This document shows, piece after piece, positions 21,682-33,620 of a stretch of 64,000 nt of DNA. The notes beneath the pieces are model-generated. The model saw only the letters and a program-made list of their open reading frames with translations, ran no database searches and had not been told where the DNA came from. Position 1 is the first letter of the stretch. Each line of letters starts with the position of its first letter. A program made the position numbers and the translations under genes. The DNA lies in NCBI GenBank assembly GCA_027943335.1, contig BSBK01006738.1:315001-379000 (forward strand), read 5' to 3'. This stretch comes from Chamaecyparis obtusa (lineage: Eukaryota; Streptophyta; Pinopsida; Cupressales; Cupressaceae).

Positions 21682-22270
21682 GTCTTTTGTTCAATTTCTC
21701 CTCAGCCTTCAATGCAAATTGATAAGCGTCTTCAATGTTCTCCAACTTGACCATACTAATTTCTTCTTGGATGGAAACTCTCAAACCATTCAGGTATCTA
21801 CCAATTCTTTCTACATCATCTTCATCATGTCCAGATCTGATATCTAATCTATATAATTCCTCAGTATACTCTTTTACCGAGCTATCTTTCTACCTTAAAC
21901 TTTGCATTCACCGAACTAGGTTAATCTGACAATCACAAGGTAAGAACTTTCCTTTCAATTTGTTCACCATTTTATTCCATAACTTGATTTTGTCTTTTCC
22001 TTTCTTTTTCCTATCCAATTGTAGATGTTCCCACCATAAGGATTTTTTTCTTTTCAACTTCGTGCTTGCAATTTTCACCTTCTTGTCTTCAGGAATGTTT
22101 TCATATTCAAAATACTTTTCCATCTCAGTGATCAAGTCCGCCAATCCATCAAAATATAGCTTTCCACCATACTTAGGAGGATTGAAATGTGGTGTTGACT
22201 TTAGACTTGTCAAAGCCTTCAAAAATCTTTCTTCACCTTTATCCATAATAGGTGCAAGTTCTGCATTCAC
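21494..22270 (-). pseudogene. Gypsy gag
   Basis: A Retrotrans_gag domain is visible (FNPPKYGGKLYFDGLADLIT, then KKSLWWEHLQLDRKKKGKDK) and ends in a stop at 21908. The next segment (21784-21494), after a break, gives IEDAYQFALKAEEKLNKR and an Arg/Gly-rich tail (GGRFPRGRGRSNG). A zinc knuckle is expected just after it. Only CGEKN/FECTH-like traces remain, across a frameshift near 21490. Confidence 0.8.
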
Positions 22271-22533
22271 CTATTCTTCCTCAACTTCATCAGCACTAAC
22301 ATCTTCAAGATGTCTACCTCTTCTTTGGGCTATTTCAACAGCTTCCAACCTAGCAGAGATCTACCTTAGCATATCTTCCAATCATGGATCTGCATCTCAC
22401 CTCCCACAAACCATCTTGACAACCCTCTGCAATTGCGGGTCAGATCATAATCTGCTACCCCATAACAATCAACTAGGGCTTCAAGAGGAACCTACAAACC
22501 TAGATCCATAGACCTAGATCAAGATCTCACCTC

Positions 22534-22545
22534 GCTCTGATACCA
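22534..22545 (-). other. Primer-binding site of the gypsy element (iMet tRNA type)
   Basis: On the minus strand this reads TGGTATCAGAGC. Seven bases (AATTAGG) separate it from the last LTR base shared with the other LTR, more than the usual 0-3. The 5' LTR end may therefore be altered. Confidence 0.85.
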
Positions 22546-22552
22546 CCTAATT

Positions 22553-23259
22553 CAAGGTAGGGAGAAAGAGGGACCAAACAATGGCACACCCTAATGATCC
22601 AAGCCTACTCAACACATGTGGAAGCAAACAAACACAACAGTGAGAGAGAATGCAAAAGTTTTCATGTATTTTCATCAAATAAAATGCTACATGTCATGCT
22701 GTAAGGCCTTCCCAGTTAGGGCCAAATATTACAATGATTTATAGAAGTCCTCAAACATGTGAGGATCTGCCAACAATCTCTAAACTTGCTATCTTCTATC
22801 TTCTATCCAAAAACTGCCTCCTAAACTACAACCAAATAACTACATTTATACAAGAGTCTACCAAACTAAGTCAGCCTTCAGATCCATAATCAATGGAAGG
22901 GACGGTCAGATCTGGGACCACATGCTTCCTAATGATGGATTCCAACATTAAATATGTGACCCAACATAAATGCACAAGTTGGCCACAACAGTTTCTAAAA
23001 CTAAACCCATTGGTGAGAAAGATAACCGAGCAGCAGACAAGCAACACCGAGCACCAGAGAAACAACCAACCCCCCAAGAGATAACCAACCACACTCAGTA
23101 ACCAAAGGAAACTGACCAACTACTGACCAAATCGGTCAAAGCAGGAACTAAGCAACACAGACAAACTCCAAATTATTTTTGGTGACACAAGATTGCCAAG
23201 GAGCTGAGATGCTCCTGCATCAGACACCTGGGGTTATTTTGAAATGATTCTCTAAATCA
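22553..23259 (-). repeat. 5' LTR of the gypsy chromovirus
   Basis: Partner of 17266-17974. Its outer edge meets TNP2-like coding sequence at about 23260. Confidence 0.85.
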
Positions 23260-24283
23260 TTTTGTCATTTGATCATCTTGATATCTTCTTGTATGGCATT
23301 TAGGTCATTCTGTTGCATATTTTTGTTCTTTATGATAAATAACATGATCTTCAGGACAAGCATCTATTGATTTATACTCCATTATAATATGTTTCATAGT
23401 GGCACATAATTCTCGGTACAAGCGAGGGAGAACATTTGATGGTGGTAACAGAAACTCACCTATCAATCTACAACAAAAATATAAGTCATTACTATAGAAA
23501 ATATTAATGGTACATGTTTCAGCTTTTATAGACTATAATAAAGTATATGACAAACCTTAGCATACGTGACATTGCTATGTTGGATAAACCATTCATAACC
23601 TTCAAATTCACCAAAAACAATACAATAGAGAGAAGAGTAGATTGGGAGCCTTCGTAAAGGGTCATGTTTTCCTTCTCAAGTAGAGGTATATCATGGACGA
23701 CGTCAATGTCATCCTCATCATAATAATTATCATCATCATTAGCAGCAGCAACAGCAACAGCAACAGCACCAGCACCAGTACCAAATGTGTCAAGGATCAA
23801 TGCATTCATACCATCATCTTCAAATGTGTTTTCTGGCACATGATCATCATCTTCCATGGGATCCTGATCTTCAGCTTCAATACTCACAACTCCATGTTCC
23901 TCTATATTCAACCCCCATGTTCATCTAAGATGTGGTGGTCCATATCACATACTACATTGGGGAGATTGACCTATATAAAAATGATGATAATCAAACCCCC
24001 CTTCAATGTGATAATCAAACCTCCTTCCATGGTTCATATGTATATTAATTGTGAAAACAATATAACAAATAACTTACCAATGGATGATAATCAAACCCCC
24101 CTTAAATGTGACCATTCTCCCTACAATGTCTCTTTTCTATTTTTATTTTGATTCGTCTTGTCTTTAAGCCGTTACAAATCTTACATGGACAATAACATTT
24201 TTCATCGCCTTCTCTTTGAAAGTTAGACAACAATCTAGCGATTGTATCCCTATTTTGATCGAATTCCCTTGTACTATCTGACA
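23260..24283 (-). pseudogene. TNP2-like CACTA transposase, N-terminal part
   Basis: The likely start at 24283 gives MSDSTREFDQNRD, followed by a transposase-associated zinc motif (CYCPCKICNGLKTRRIKI, with a later HCRENGHI). After an intron-like gap, 23911-23519 carries an acidic linker and the block PLLEKENMTLYEGSQSTLL with LVNLKVMNGLSNIAM. A last block at about 23400-23265 reads MEYKSIDACPEDHVIYHKEQ, the start of the tnp2 domain. Coding homology then breaks at the gypsy LTR and resumes at 17255. Stops and splice-like gaps are present throughout. Confidence 0.8.
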
Positions 24284-24323
24284 TGATCCTTAATGTGTAT
24301 ATCTGTAAAAAAAAATTGGACAT

Positions 24324-25422
24324 GTTGTACTTAATGTTTATATCTGCACATATGGTTTTGATAGCAAATGGTCACTCTATTTTCTCGTGGTGAGAACTCT
24401 TTAGTTGTGACAAAGAATGACATGTTACAATAGATTTTATAAATGATATGTTACTTTGTAAATTTAACTTGATAAAACTTCTTTTCATACATAACCTTCT
24501 TACTATAAAACCCAAAATTGGATGGGATAGTTTTGTGGATTATGGCTTAGAAACCGAGGAACCCCAACCTACTAAAATTGAGACCCTTGAGGGGAAATTT
24601 GCTCAAAAGAGAAGCTTGAAAACTAGCCTTTCTAGTAAAACCCCCAAGAAACTAAAAAAGAGTCCTATTACTTCTCCAGTGTGAAAAATAAACTAAATAA
24701 ATCATCTATTCATTGAAACCCTAAATGGTCATCTAGTCATCTAGATAACCTTGCTTATGTTGCCCATGCTACTACAAAAGAGGAAGAGGAGGTGTTAGCT
24801 AACATCTCCTGTAAGAAATGAAAAGAGAAGATGGATAGGAAACTCTAAAGACAAAATAGAAACAAAAAGAAGCAATGAAATTTACAGCATGTTGTAGAAG
24901 ATACTGAAAACCCTCAAGAAGATACTAAAAAATAAGTAATGAAAATGTCTCAATTACTCCTCATCTTCCAAAAATGGAAGAACTTGATGAAAAAATGGAA
25001 ATCTCTCATCGTCAAGAACTAGTGCAATATGTTGGTACTATTGTGGAAGAAGTATTACCACAAAGTGATATCCTTCATGGATCACCTCCTAAGGACCTAT
25101 TATTTCCTTTAATGACCTTGTTTTGGATACTACTAACAAGAGAAACCATAACTTACAACATAGTTGCAAGGGAAGTCACAGGGGAGTGATAAAGGTGAGG
25201 GAAAGATAGTTACCCATTCAAAGGTTCATGTGAAGAATATTCAAGGTGATTTTGACCTTCCACCTAGTTTGTTGCTATTACCTAGTTTTGTTACAAGACA
25301 GTAAACCTCCTTTCACAATCACTTACTCTTCACTACATTACCATGAACTCCTTGCCACAACTCCTAATTCTCCTTCATAATACCATTAATCTCTTATCAC
25401 AAACTATCTCCTAAAACAAGTC
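24324..25422 (+). other. Unassigned sequence with short ORF remnants
   Basis: Two short frames have a protein-like composition: 24448-24684 (including IGWDSFVDYGLETEEPQ and a Lys/Ser-rich end) and 24974-25189 (MEELDEKMEISHRQELVQYV). A third follows about 25190-25310 in another frame (GKIVTHSKVHVKNIQGDFDL). They could be pieces of one broken gene, perhaps from a retroelement. I do not recognise the family. Confidence 0.3.
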
Positions 25423-26004
25423 AACATACATGATTAAATGAGCATAAACAACAGGGTACCAGACATTGCTTGAAGACATGATGGAAGGATGACCAGGGTG
25501 TGAATCCAATGTGCTCCTACTTGATCTAGAACCTGCAAGAAGGAAATAAATGGGGTTAGATCCAAGGGATCTAAGAAATGCATGATATCCTATTACATAT
25601 CCTCATCTACAGTCATTCATGTGCATAATCAAGCCATACATTTCTAAAAGGAAACCATGCTACAAGACATGTGCACTCAGAAAAATGCTATAGGAGGAAG
25701 AAGATACCATCATGGAAAATATCAAGTGGACATACATAAGTCACAGTGGTGCAAGAGAGTGGTCAGTAATGTGGATGCATCATTCAAACAATGCAACAAA
25801 AACATCAAATGTTGATGTTTCATTTGATGTTTCTATGGCATCATTTCCAAATGAGGCATCCATAGCAATAACTCAGAACATGTCATAAGGTCATGGTGTT
25901 CCAATACAGGGTGATGCAATCATAATCAAACATGCATTTTTATTATCTTCTTGTTTTGATGATCTAGGGCATCAATGATTAACTATTACTTGTTTTCAAT
26001 TCAT
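25423..26004. repeat. 582-bp direct repeat, copy A
   Basis: It matches 27860-28441 over its whole length with scattered substitutions; both copies are 582 bp by my boundaries. It begins AACATACATGATTAAATGAG and ends TTTTCAATTCAT. It has no convincing primer-binding site or polypurine tract next to it, so I do not call it an LTR. Confidence 0.85.
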
Positions 26005-27859
26005 TCCATGTTCAAACAATCAATCCCCAACTTAACTTTACCATTCCCTTTATCTTAGGTTAATCCCATAGAGGAAAGATGGATCTTGTTCCCATGGAAT
26101 TAACTCCCAAATGTTTAGAAGTTCAATTTCAAAATTTTTTGACTCCTTTATTTACATCACTAACCATCAAGAGACATCATCAAAATGATCATACAAAAGC
26201 ATCATCACATATGTCCAAATTAATAAATACCAATAGTGGTGCAAGCACGGGCCTTGGAAGATCTTCACGACAATGATCCAAGAAGGCCATTAATTCCATT
26301 AACAACATATAAATGCAATCAAAAGTGCAAAGATGTCAAAAAGATGTAAAAATGCATTTTAATGCAATTATAGCCTATAAGGCTCATGTTGGGGTTAGTG
26401 TGGATTGAAAAGGTTGTCTTTAAACCTTTTAAAAGTCATTAAAGGGGGAATTATACTCATGTTGTCAAGTTGACAACATTAGTTGTCAACTTGAAAACAC
26501 TATTTAGTCATATTTTGTTATGGCAATCGGTTAGAGACTGTTATCGAACATTTTAGATTGTTGGTTATGGGTACAGTCAATTTTTAGGAGTTTTAGAAGT
26601 CTATTTCAAGGTTGATCCACATGAGTGGAGGGGGTATAGAGAGTTTGGTGTGTAAAGATTCAATGAAATAAGATCCATATTGATTATTTGGATCAATTGT
26701 ATTAGTTTGGAGGGGGTTTCAAGGGTTCTTTTGTGCATACCCGAGGTAAATGACCCTAGAAGCAAGGGTTTATTGGCTAGTGAATTTGGTAAGTGGTGAG
26801 ACCTTAAAACTTTGAAAATATTTTGTTTTTAGACCTTACTCAATACTATTTCTTGGTTGGGATTCGAGGGGATGAGTACATTTATAAGATGCTTTGTAAA
26901 TGGGGTTCAATTAGGCCTATTTGGTGACTATTAGGCTGTTGGATCTACTAGATGGTCCAAAGGAGTCTACCTTAGGATTTGGGTAGGATTTAGAGAATCC
27001 AAAAGGGTATCTAAATTAGTGAATAGTTTCTTTAGTTGTTTGGGAAGATTTGGAGTAAAGGGCTGATTTGTGACTGGTGAGGGCTACAAGCCTAGAAGGG
27101 CTATTGGAGTGGTTTGTGTGGAAGATAACTTAAACAAACTTGGAGGGATGGTGTAACATGGTATATTGGCCATGATTAGGTTTTCTAAGGTGCTGGAAAT
27201 AGTGTGGAAGAATTTTTGGAAGATTTGACATACTGGAGGCTCTAGGTGCATTGGGAGAAGCCTAGATTGGGATCCTTGAGTGGATGTTTGATGTCAAGAG
27301 AAGTTTTCATAAGAGATCAGAGGAAGTGATTTTTTTCAAAATGTCTGAGGTTTTGGTTGTCTAAAGTCAGAGCACTCTATTTGATCCTTGAGTTGAGACT
27401 AACTCCTTGAGTGAGTTCCAAGATACTTGTAGAATCCTTAAGCTGAGTTGGGTTCCTTTAGGGGATAGTAAAGGGCTCGACATCACTAATATTCAATCAT
27501 GTGATGAATTGAAAACAATTAATAGTTAATCATTGATTCCCTAGGTCATCACAGAAAGCAGTAAATAAAAATGCAAGTATCCAGCAATAATGCCCTAGTG
27601 TTAAACATTGGTCCTCAAATATCTAAACAAGTAAAATACAACAGTGAGAATTATAATGTTGTGTCAATAACCAAATAAAATCAAGAAATGATATATATTA
27701 ATATATATGTTGAAAATCTTGTATATATATGTGAAGCATATGTATATATATGTTGAAAAACTTGTATGTATTGTACAAATAAAGGAGTGAAAAATAAAAC
27801 ATTTGGGCTCACACAGGTCGTGAGCATAGCCAACTCATAGAAATATAAGGTTGAATACA
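26005..27859. other. Spacer between the 582-bp repeats, with inverted-repeat segments
   Basis: I see no gene here. The segment at about 26165-26290 is an inverted copy of 28763-28890, and 27488-27690 is an inverted mosaic of 28386-28457 and 28551-28690. A TATATA-rich patch lies at about 27685-27760. Confidence 0.6.
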
Positions 27860-28441
27860 AACATACATGATTAAATGAGCATAAACACCAGGGTATCGAA
27901 CATTTCATGAAGAGATGATGGAAGGATGACAAGGGTGTGAATCCAGTGTGCTCCTACTTGATCCAAAACTTGCAAGAAGGAAAGAAATGGGGTTAGGTCC
28001 AAGGGATCCAAGCAATGCATGATATCCTATTACATATCCACATCTACAATAATGCATGTGCATAATCAATCCATACATTTCTAGAAGGAAATCATGCTAC
28101 AAGACATGTGTACTTAGAAAGATGCTACAGGAGGAAGAAGATACCATCATGGAAAACACCAAGTGGACATACATAAGTCACAGTGGTGCAAGAGAATGGT
28201 CAATACTATGGATGCATCATCCAAAAAATGAAATAAAAAAATCAAATGTTCTTGTTTCATTTGATATTTCTATGGCATTATTTCCAAATGAGGCATCCAC
28301 ATCAATAACTCAGAACATGTCATAAGGTCATGGTGTTCCAATACAAGGTGATGCAGTCATAATAAAACATGCATTTTTATTATCTACTTTTTGTGATGAC
28401 CTAGGGCATCAATGATTAACTATTACTTGTTTTCAATTCAT
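27860..28441. repeat. 582-bp direct repeat, copy B
   Basis: Partner of 25423-26004. The small frame at about 28056-28325 lies inside the repeat and is broken in copy A, so I do not call it a gene. Confidence 0.85.
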
Positions 28442-28550
28442 CAGATGATTTTCTATCAGGCTAGGGAATCATTATTTTCTTCCATTGATGATTATTTACT
28501 ATACTTGATTGCTCAAGGACGTGAGCCTGTGACTGTGTCTTACTTCTTTA

Positions 28551-28890
28551 TATATCATTGTGTGATTTGATTTGGTTATTAACACAATATTATAATGTTC
28601 ACTATTGTATTTTACTTGTTTGGATCTTTGAGGACCTGTATTTAACACTAGGGCTTTATTGTTGGATCCTTGCATTTTTATTTACTATTGGATGTCATGA
28701 AGCTAGGGCATTATGGATTTACTAATTGCATGATCATTTGATGGCATGCTTACTATTTGACTATTCCTTCTTGGATCACTATCTTGAAGATCTTCCAAGT
28801 CCTGTGCTTGCATCACTGTTGGTATTTCTTAATTTGGACATATGTGATGATGCTTTTGTATGATCATTTTGATGATGTCTCTTGATTGAC
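28551..28890. repeat. Segments inverted relative to 26165-26290 and 27545-27690
   Basis: Positions 28551-28690 match the reverse complement of about 27545-27690 (anchor TTTGGTTATT.ACACAA). Positions 28763-28890 match the reverse complement of about 26165-26290 (anchor GAAGATCTTCCAAG). The two pairs are nested, so the region could fold into large cruciforms or reflect repeated insertion of one family in both orientations. Confidence 0.75.
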
Positions 28891-28946
28891 TAAAATTGTC
28901 TATTTTTTGTTGAAGGTATTTTATAGGAAATCACAACATACAAAAT

Positions 28947-29645
28947 ATGACAACTTCTAAGAAGGTTGACACTAAGAAATAAACTGAAAGGAGTGAATAA
29001 GTAGAGGATATCCAACCTCTAAAAATAATTATGCCTTTGATAATAGAAGATCCAAATACCCAAATTTATAGAAAGGTTCACATTTTTGGCAAGGGAAAAG
29101 GAGTTATGGAAGCAAGAGACACTGGAAAATCAGTGAGGAGATATATAAATATTGAAAGAATGGATTATGATATACATATTCCTAAAGGGCTAGTTGATTT
29201 ATCTATACTTTTCCCCCTACAAAAGCTAAAAAAATATCAAGTTGTTGAAGTAGAAGAAAGAGAAGAAATGGAGAGGAACTACCTCTAAGAGATAAATTTG
29301 ATGGAGGGGGCATCTAAAATTCTTGATAAGTTAGTAACAAAATTTGTGAGAGATGTTGCAGCAAGTCCCTCCAATACCTTCAAGAACCTAAATGGCATGG
29401 TAAGATCACAATTTGAATCATTTGAAAAACACACTAAACTTAAGTTGAGAAGAGAAATTGGTGATAGAAGATTTAATGAGCTAAATAATACATTAGCTTA
29501 TGATAGAGTATTGTTGGAAATAAGTGTCAAAAATATTCAAGCTTCTCTAAATGAAGGTGGTAACAATTATAAGTCCTTGTGTCGAGTGTATCTAAATTTA
29601 CTGATGATATTGCGAAGAAGATTAAGGATTATGTGTAGAGGATAG
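28947..29645 (+). pseudogene. Unidentified decayed ORF, possibly a retroelement protein
   Basis: From the ATG at 28947 one frame runs to 29645 with TAA codons near 28978, 29000 and 29286 that read as former Gln or Glu codons. It gives VEDIQPLKIIMPLIIEDPN, YRKVHIFGKGKGVMEARD, DIHIPKGLVDLSILFP and, after the third stop, KILDKLVTKFVRDVAASPSN with a helical, charged stretch. A shift near 29580 continues protein-like sequence (SKFTDDIAKKIKDYV, then FDPLVASTYDLEGQSIPLLD) to about 29850. Composition suggests a mostly helical protein of about 300 residues. I do not recognise it. Its 5' flank is the inverted-repeat mosaic, so it may belong to that element. Confidence 0.45.
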
Positions 29646-29859
29646 ATAAAATTTCTCATTAATTTGATCCTTTAGTTGCTTCAACATATGATTTAGAAGG
29701 TCAATCCATTCCTCTACTTGACCATATAGAGAATTTGGAGAAATAAAGGAGCAAAATTACTGGATAGGCAAAGGAGTTAAGAAGTTTGATATCACTGAGC
29801 TTTGTGGATGGATCTTTGATGATGGAAAGTGTACAAAAGAAGAGGTAGGTATTTATTTG

Positions 29860-32540
29860 GCTCTTTGATCATTCCATTTTCTACATGTTAAGGTTTAATA
29901 CAATTATATCTTCATAAAAAACACAACATCCCAATAATTGATAATATTATGAGAAAGATAGTTATCGATAACCAAACAAGCATAGTAGTTGATATTGTTA
30001 TGTAACAAATACTAATCGACTTCTTATTTAGCACAATAATGAAAAATCATCATAAATAAAGGGCATAATGAATATGTTTGGTTAGAATGTAAGTCCAAAT
30101 GGGATAATGAAGCGAAGTGTCTCCCAAATGCCAAAGGATGCCAAAATTTTAGTTTTGGCGATATAAGAATAAGAACTTTGCCACTCCATTGGGCATTGAC
30201 CAGCATACAATCATATTTATATAATCATTGGAAATAGACAGCGAATGATAGAACAAGAAAAAAGGACACAAAGAACTAATTCTGATACTAAATAAAAATT
30301 ACGGTGGAATCCCTTACTTCAACATAGACAGGAGGGTTGAGTAAGGAATTTGACATCTCATTGTAGTTGTAAGTATGACCCAGCCACTTTGAATTCAAAT
30401 TATCATCATTTTTATTGTGTCAATTAGCGTAGATTAATAAGGCCAAATTTAAATACGTAACTGTTGAATATATTAATGAATTATAATGTAAGCTTAGCTT
30501 CATTATGATAGAAATTAATATATATTTGTATATTTGTATAAAAATGGTCTATAATCATTTTTAATGAATCAATTACATTAGGTGATTGAAACACACTAAT
30601 TATGGAGGTGTTGTCAAGAGTCCCATGACAGTAAAATTTCTCCATTCTCTATTAGAGATTAGTAAAGAAGTGAAGACTTGGTTCAATATAGCATTCACCG
30701 TTGTATTAAGAATAAATCAACTACCCTTAATGTAACTTAGATACAAATTGAACAATAATTTATAATTACACAGGTTAAACATGCAATCATTAGTAGGGGA
30801 CATTATAATATTTAATCACATGTGGCCTTCCCTTCCAATACTATACTCTTAGATCTTTGAGCATTGTATAACTATGCTAGACAAATGAGACAATTAAATT
30901 GTTATTGACTATTCTTTTTAAGCCCAATAACTTATTGCTCACTTTATGGTTTATTGTTATAATCTTAGTTGTCAACTCTCTCGGTAATGTCTTCTTTTAC
31001 ATGGGCAGATTTTGTGCCAGGATAATAAGGCTTACATTATTTTGATGTTGTTCAAGTCAAAAACTAAGTGAAATTGCCTTCACAAGGTGACTTCCTTTCA
31101 ATTGTGGATGAAGAACTGTAGTAAACAAATGGCTAAAGGAGGTGGAGAAATTTTAGAAATGGTTAATCTTCTTTTTGATTAAGTATATGTAGCTATGTAA
31201 GAGGTAGAAGTAGAAAGCATTTATAGTGAAAAAGTTAGGTGGGTTGGAGGTTACCTTTGGGCCCATTATTCAAGATATAAATTGAGCAAGTGTACAAGTA
31301 CCATAATTGTGTTATATTTCCTTTCCTTGTGTCTATTCTTATGGTTTTCAAGTTTCTATTATTGATTGGAGTACAACCATGCAAGCCTCTGGGAACATTG
31401 AGCACACCTTACAAGTCTTGAGAATTCATGTGCTCTTCTCCTAGCATGTGCAAAACTTGGTGTCAGTGTGCATCACCACACATGATCCCTTGCTAGTCTT
31501 TGTTTCATCATGTGCTATCATGCATGATTTGTACAAATCCCTCATGTGCACCTTACAACATTAGCAAATCTGTACACATGGACTTCTTTGGCCATGGAAT
31601 GAAATGTCTAATGTCGGGACATGTAGTTAGTTGTTAGATAAATGGTTTAGGACATGAATTGTACACCTTCATCTTCTTATTTTGTAATTTTTACATAATA
31701 TACATACTCTTTCATCTCTTCACATTGAAACATGACTGATAATTGAATAGTTGTAGCAAATCAGTTTGATGTGCTCACTGGCAGCCTCACCCATTCTCCT
31801 CATAGGAATCTTCATTCCTTGCCACATTATCTGTAACATTTGTTGTACCTATTAAATTCTGATTGTGAATAGAAGTAGCATAAATATTTGTTAAAATCTT
31901 ATGCTTGTATAATTTGATTGTGTTGGGAAATGAACCTTTTGTTTATTATTAATGAATTAATTTAGGGAATCCCCTCTAAACAATTCATATTAACGAATTA
32001 AGTTATCCCCTTTAAATAAGTCATATCTATGAAATGTAGCTGGTAACTCAAAACCCTCTTAGAACTCATTTCTAATATAATTTGCAATTAAATTCTCTAT
32101 TAATGCTTGTTCTTGAACCGATTCTATAATTTTTTTATGAACACTAATACTACTTGAGAGGGTGAAATTAGCTTTAGATAGTGTGGCACTATGACATCTT
32201 CAGCACTGACCACCCAAATGTCCTTTTCTGCTTGCCAATCATCCTAAGAAAAAAATATTCATCGCTAAGAGTTGAGAAAAGGGCCATAGATTCATCATTC
32301 CAAACCTTCTATAGGCACTCAAATCATATTTTTGAGTGGATATTTTTCCATGAATGCAAGTCCAAGAAGAATAGCATGTATCAATAATGCCTAAAAACAC
32401 AAAGCTCTTAAATATACTAGTAATAGCCACCCAAAATATGTGCAATATAGATGCCACATTTAAAATTTGAAAGCACTTTTACATGAAAAAATAGCATAAG
32501 GATGACTCACTAATGCAATGAAAACAAGTGCCACGTAGTG
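29860..32540. other. Gene-free sequence
   Basis: AT-rich DNA without supported genes or element ends. Short frames (for example about 32181-32457 on either strand) have no motif and no homologous partner. Confidence 0.45.
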
Positions 32541-33620
32541 GCAAAGTACTTGCCTTAATATTAATAATAATAATTAAATTCTTCCAAATTGTATTATGGC
32601 TATTTCATACAAATATAATTAGATTGATTAATTGATTAGGAGTTTGATATTAAGTTAATAATGATAAGTTAAAGATAAACAAATATCCATTGTTGTAGTT
32701 ACTAAGTACAAGTATAATTGGTATTAATCACAATGTAATTAATATTATAGCTATCTGATATAATAGATGAAGTCTTATATTAATTTAGAATTATAAATAT
32801 ATAATAATTATAAATATTTTACTATTTTGTTTTACAATTTTAAGATATTTAATTATCATAGTTTAAATCAAATTAATAAAAACAAAAGAAAATTAATCCT
32901 TATAAATGTAAGTGAATATATCTATGTTAACGAAGTACATAAATTATCTTTAATTTTTAAAAAGATTTTAAGTAATATCTCTTATATTATTTTTTAATTT
33001 TAAAATTTAATATATTATCAATATTTAAAATATATATAATTAAAAATATCAAAAAATTTATTTTTCTTAAATATAATTATTAATTTTTGAAATAAAATAA
33101 TTTTTACATAAATAATCAATATAATATATTATAAGATATTTTAAAAATATAACTATTAATCAAAATTTAAATACTTCACATAAATTATTAATCTAATATA
33201 ATATAATTTCCTATTTTAAAAAATAATTGTTAAAATCAAAATAAATTACATCATTTAATTAACTAGGAACAATTTTAATAATATTTTATATAGTTCATAT
33301 AACTTATGTCAAATCATATTATTTAGTATTTTAAAATATAACTTATAATTATTTATTATAAATAATAGATATTATTATCACTAATTCATAAGTTAATTAA
33401 TATAAAATATATAATGAAAAAGTTAAGTTTATTAATATTTATATTATAATTATAATTTATGTTATATAATCCAAATATATAACATCTAATTATAATACAT
33501 ATAACAAATTTTATTATTCAATTTAATATACATTAGTTAATAAATAATCTATATCCAAAACCATGCATTTACATTATAACATATTTTTAAAAATAAATAT
33601 GAATTATTTTAAGGGCATGG
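32541..33620. other. Extremely AT-rich block
   Basis: About 1.1 kb made almost entirely of short A/T runs (AATAAT, TATAAT, TTAAAA) with very few G or C. There are no ORFs. It could be a matrix-attachment-like region or a low-complexity remnant. Confidence 0.7.

Larger units (their letters stand above)
17266..23259 (-). mobile_element. Ty3/gypsy chromovirus inserted in the TNP2-like gene
   Basis: LTRs of about 709 and 707 bp flank gag, protease, reverse transcriptase, RNase H, integrase and a C-terminal chromodomain-like segment, all on the minus strand and in gypsy order. A primer-binding site sits at 22534-22545. The element splits the TNP2-like gene: coding homology stops at about 23265 and resumes at about 17255. 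No convincing 5-bp target duplication is visible (TGACG at the left, TTTTG at the right). The LTRs differ by roughly 10% over the part I compared by eye, so the insertion is old. Confidence 0.9.
9835..24283 (-). mobile_element. Decayed CACTA (En/Spm) DNA transposon, interrupted by a gypsy element; ends unresolved
   Basis: Two hallmark CACTA genes lie on the minus strand: a TNP2-like transposase (about 24283 down to 14012) and a TNP1/Transposase_24-like gene (about 12883 down to 10100). A SET-like ORF lies between them. The left flank carries clustered short repeats as expected of a subterminal region. I could not find a matching pair of CACTA termini or a 3-bp target duplication, so both limits are approximate. 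All genes have frameshifts or stops, so the copy is dead as it stands. Confidence 0.75.

Noticed and set aside
25423..28441. The 582-bp direct repeats as LTRs of one element
   Set aside because: There is no primer-binding site after the left copy on either strand and no polypurine tract before the right copy. The similarity extends past any TG...CA limits and no target duplication is visible.
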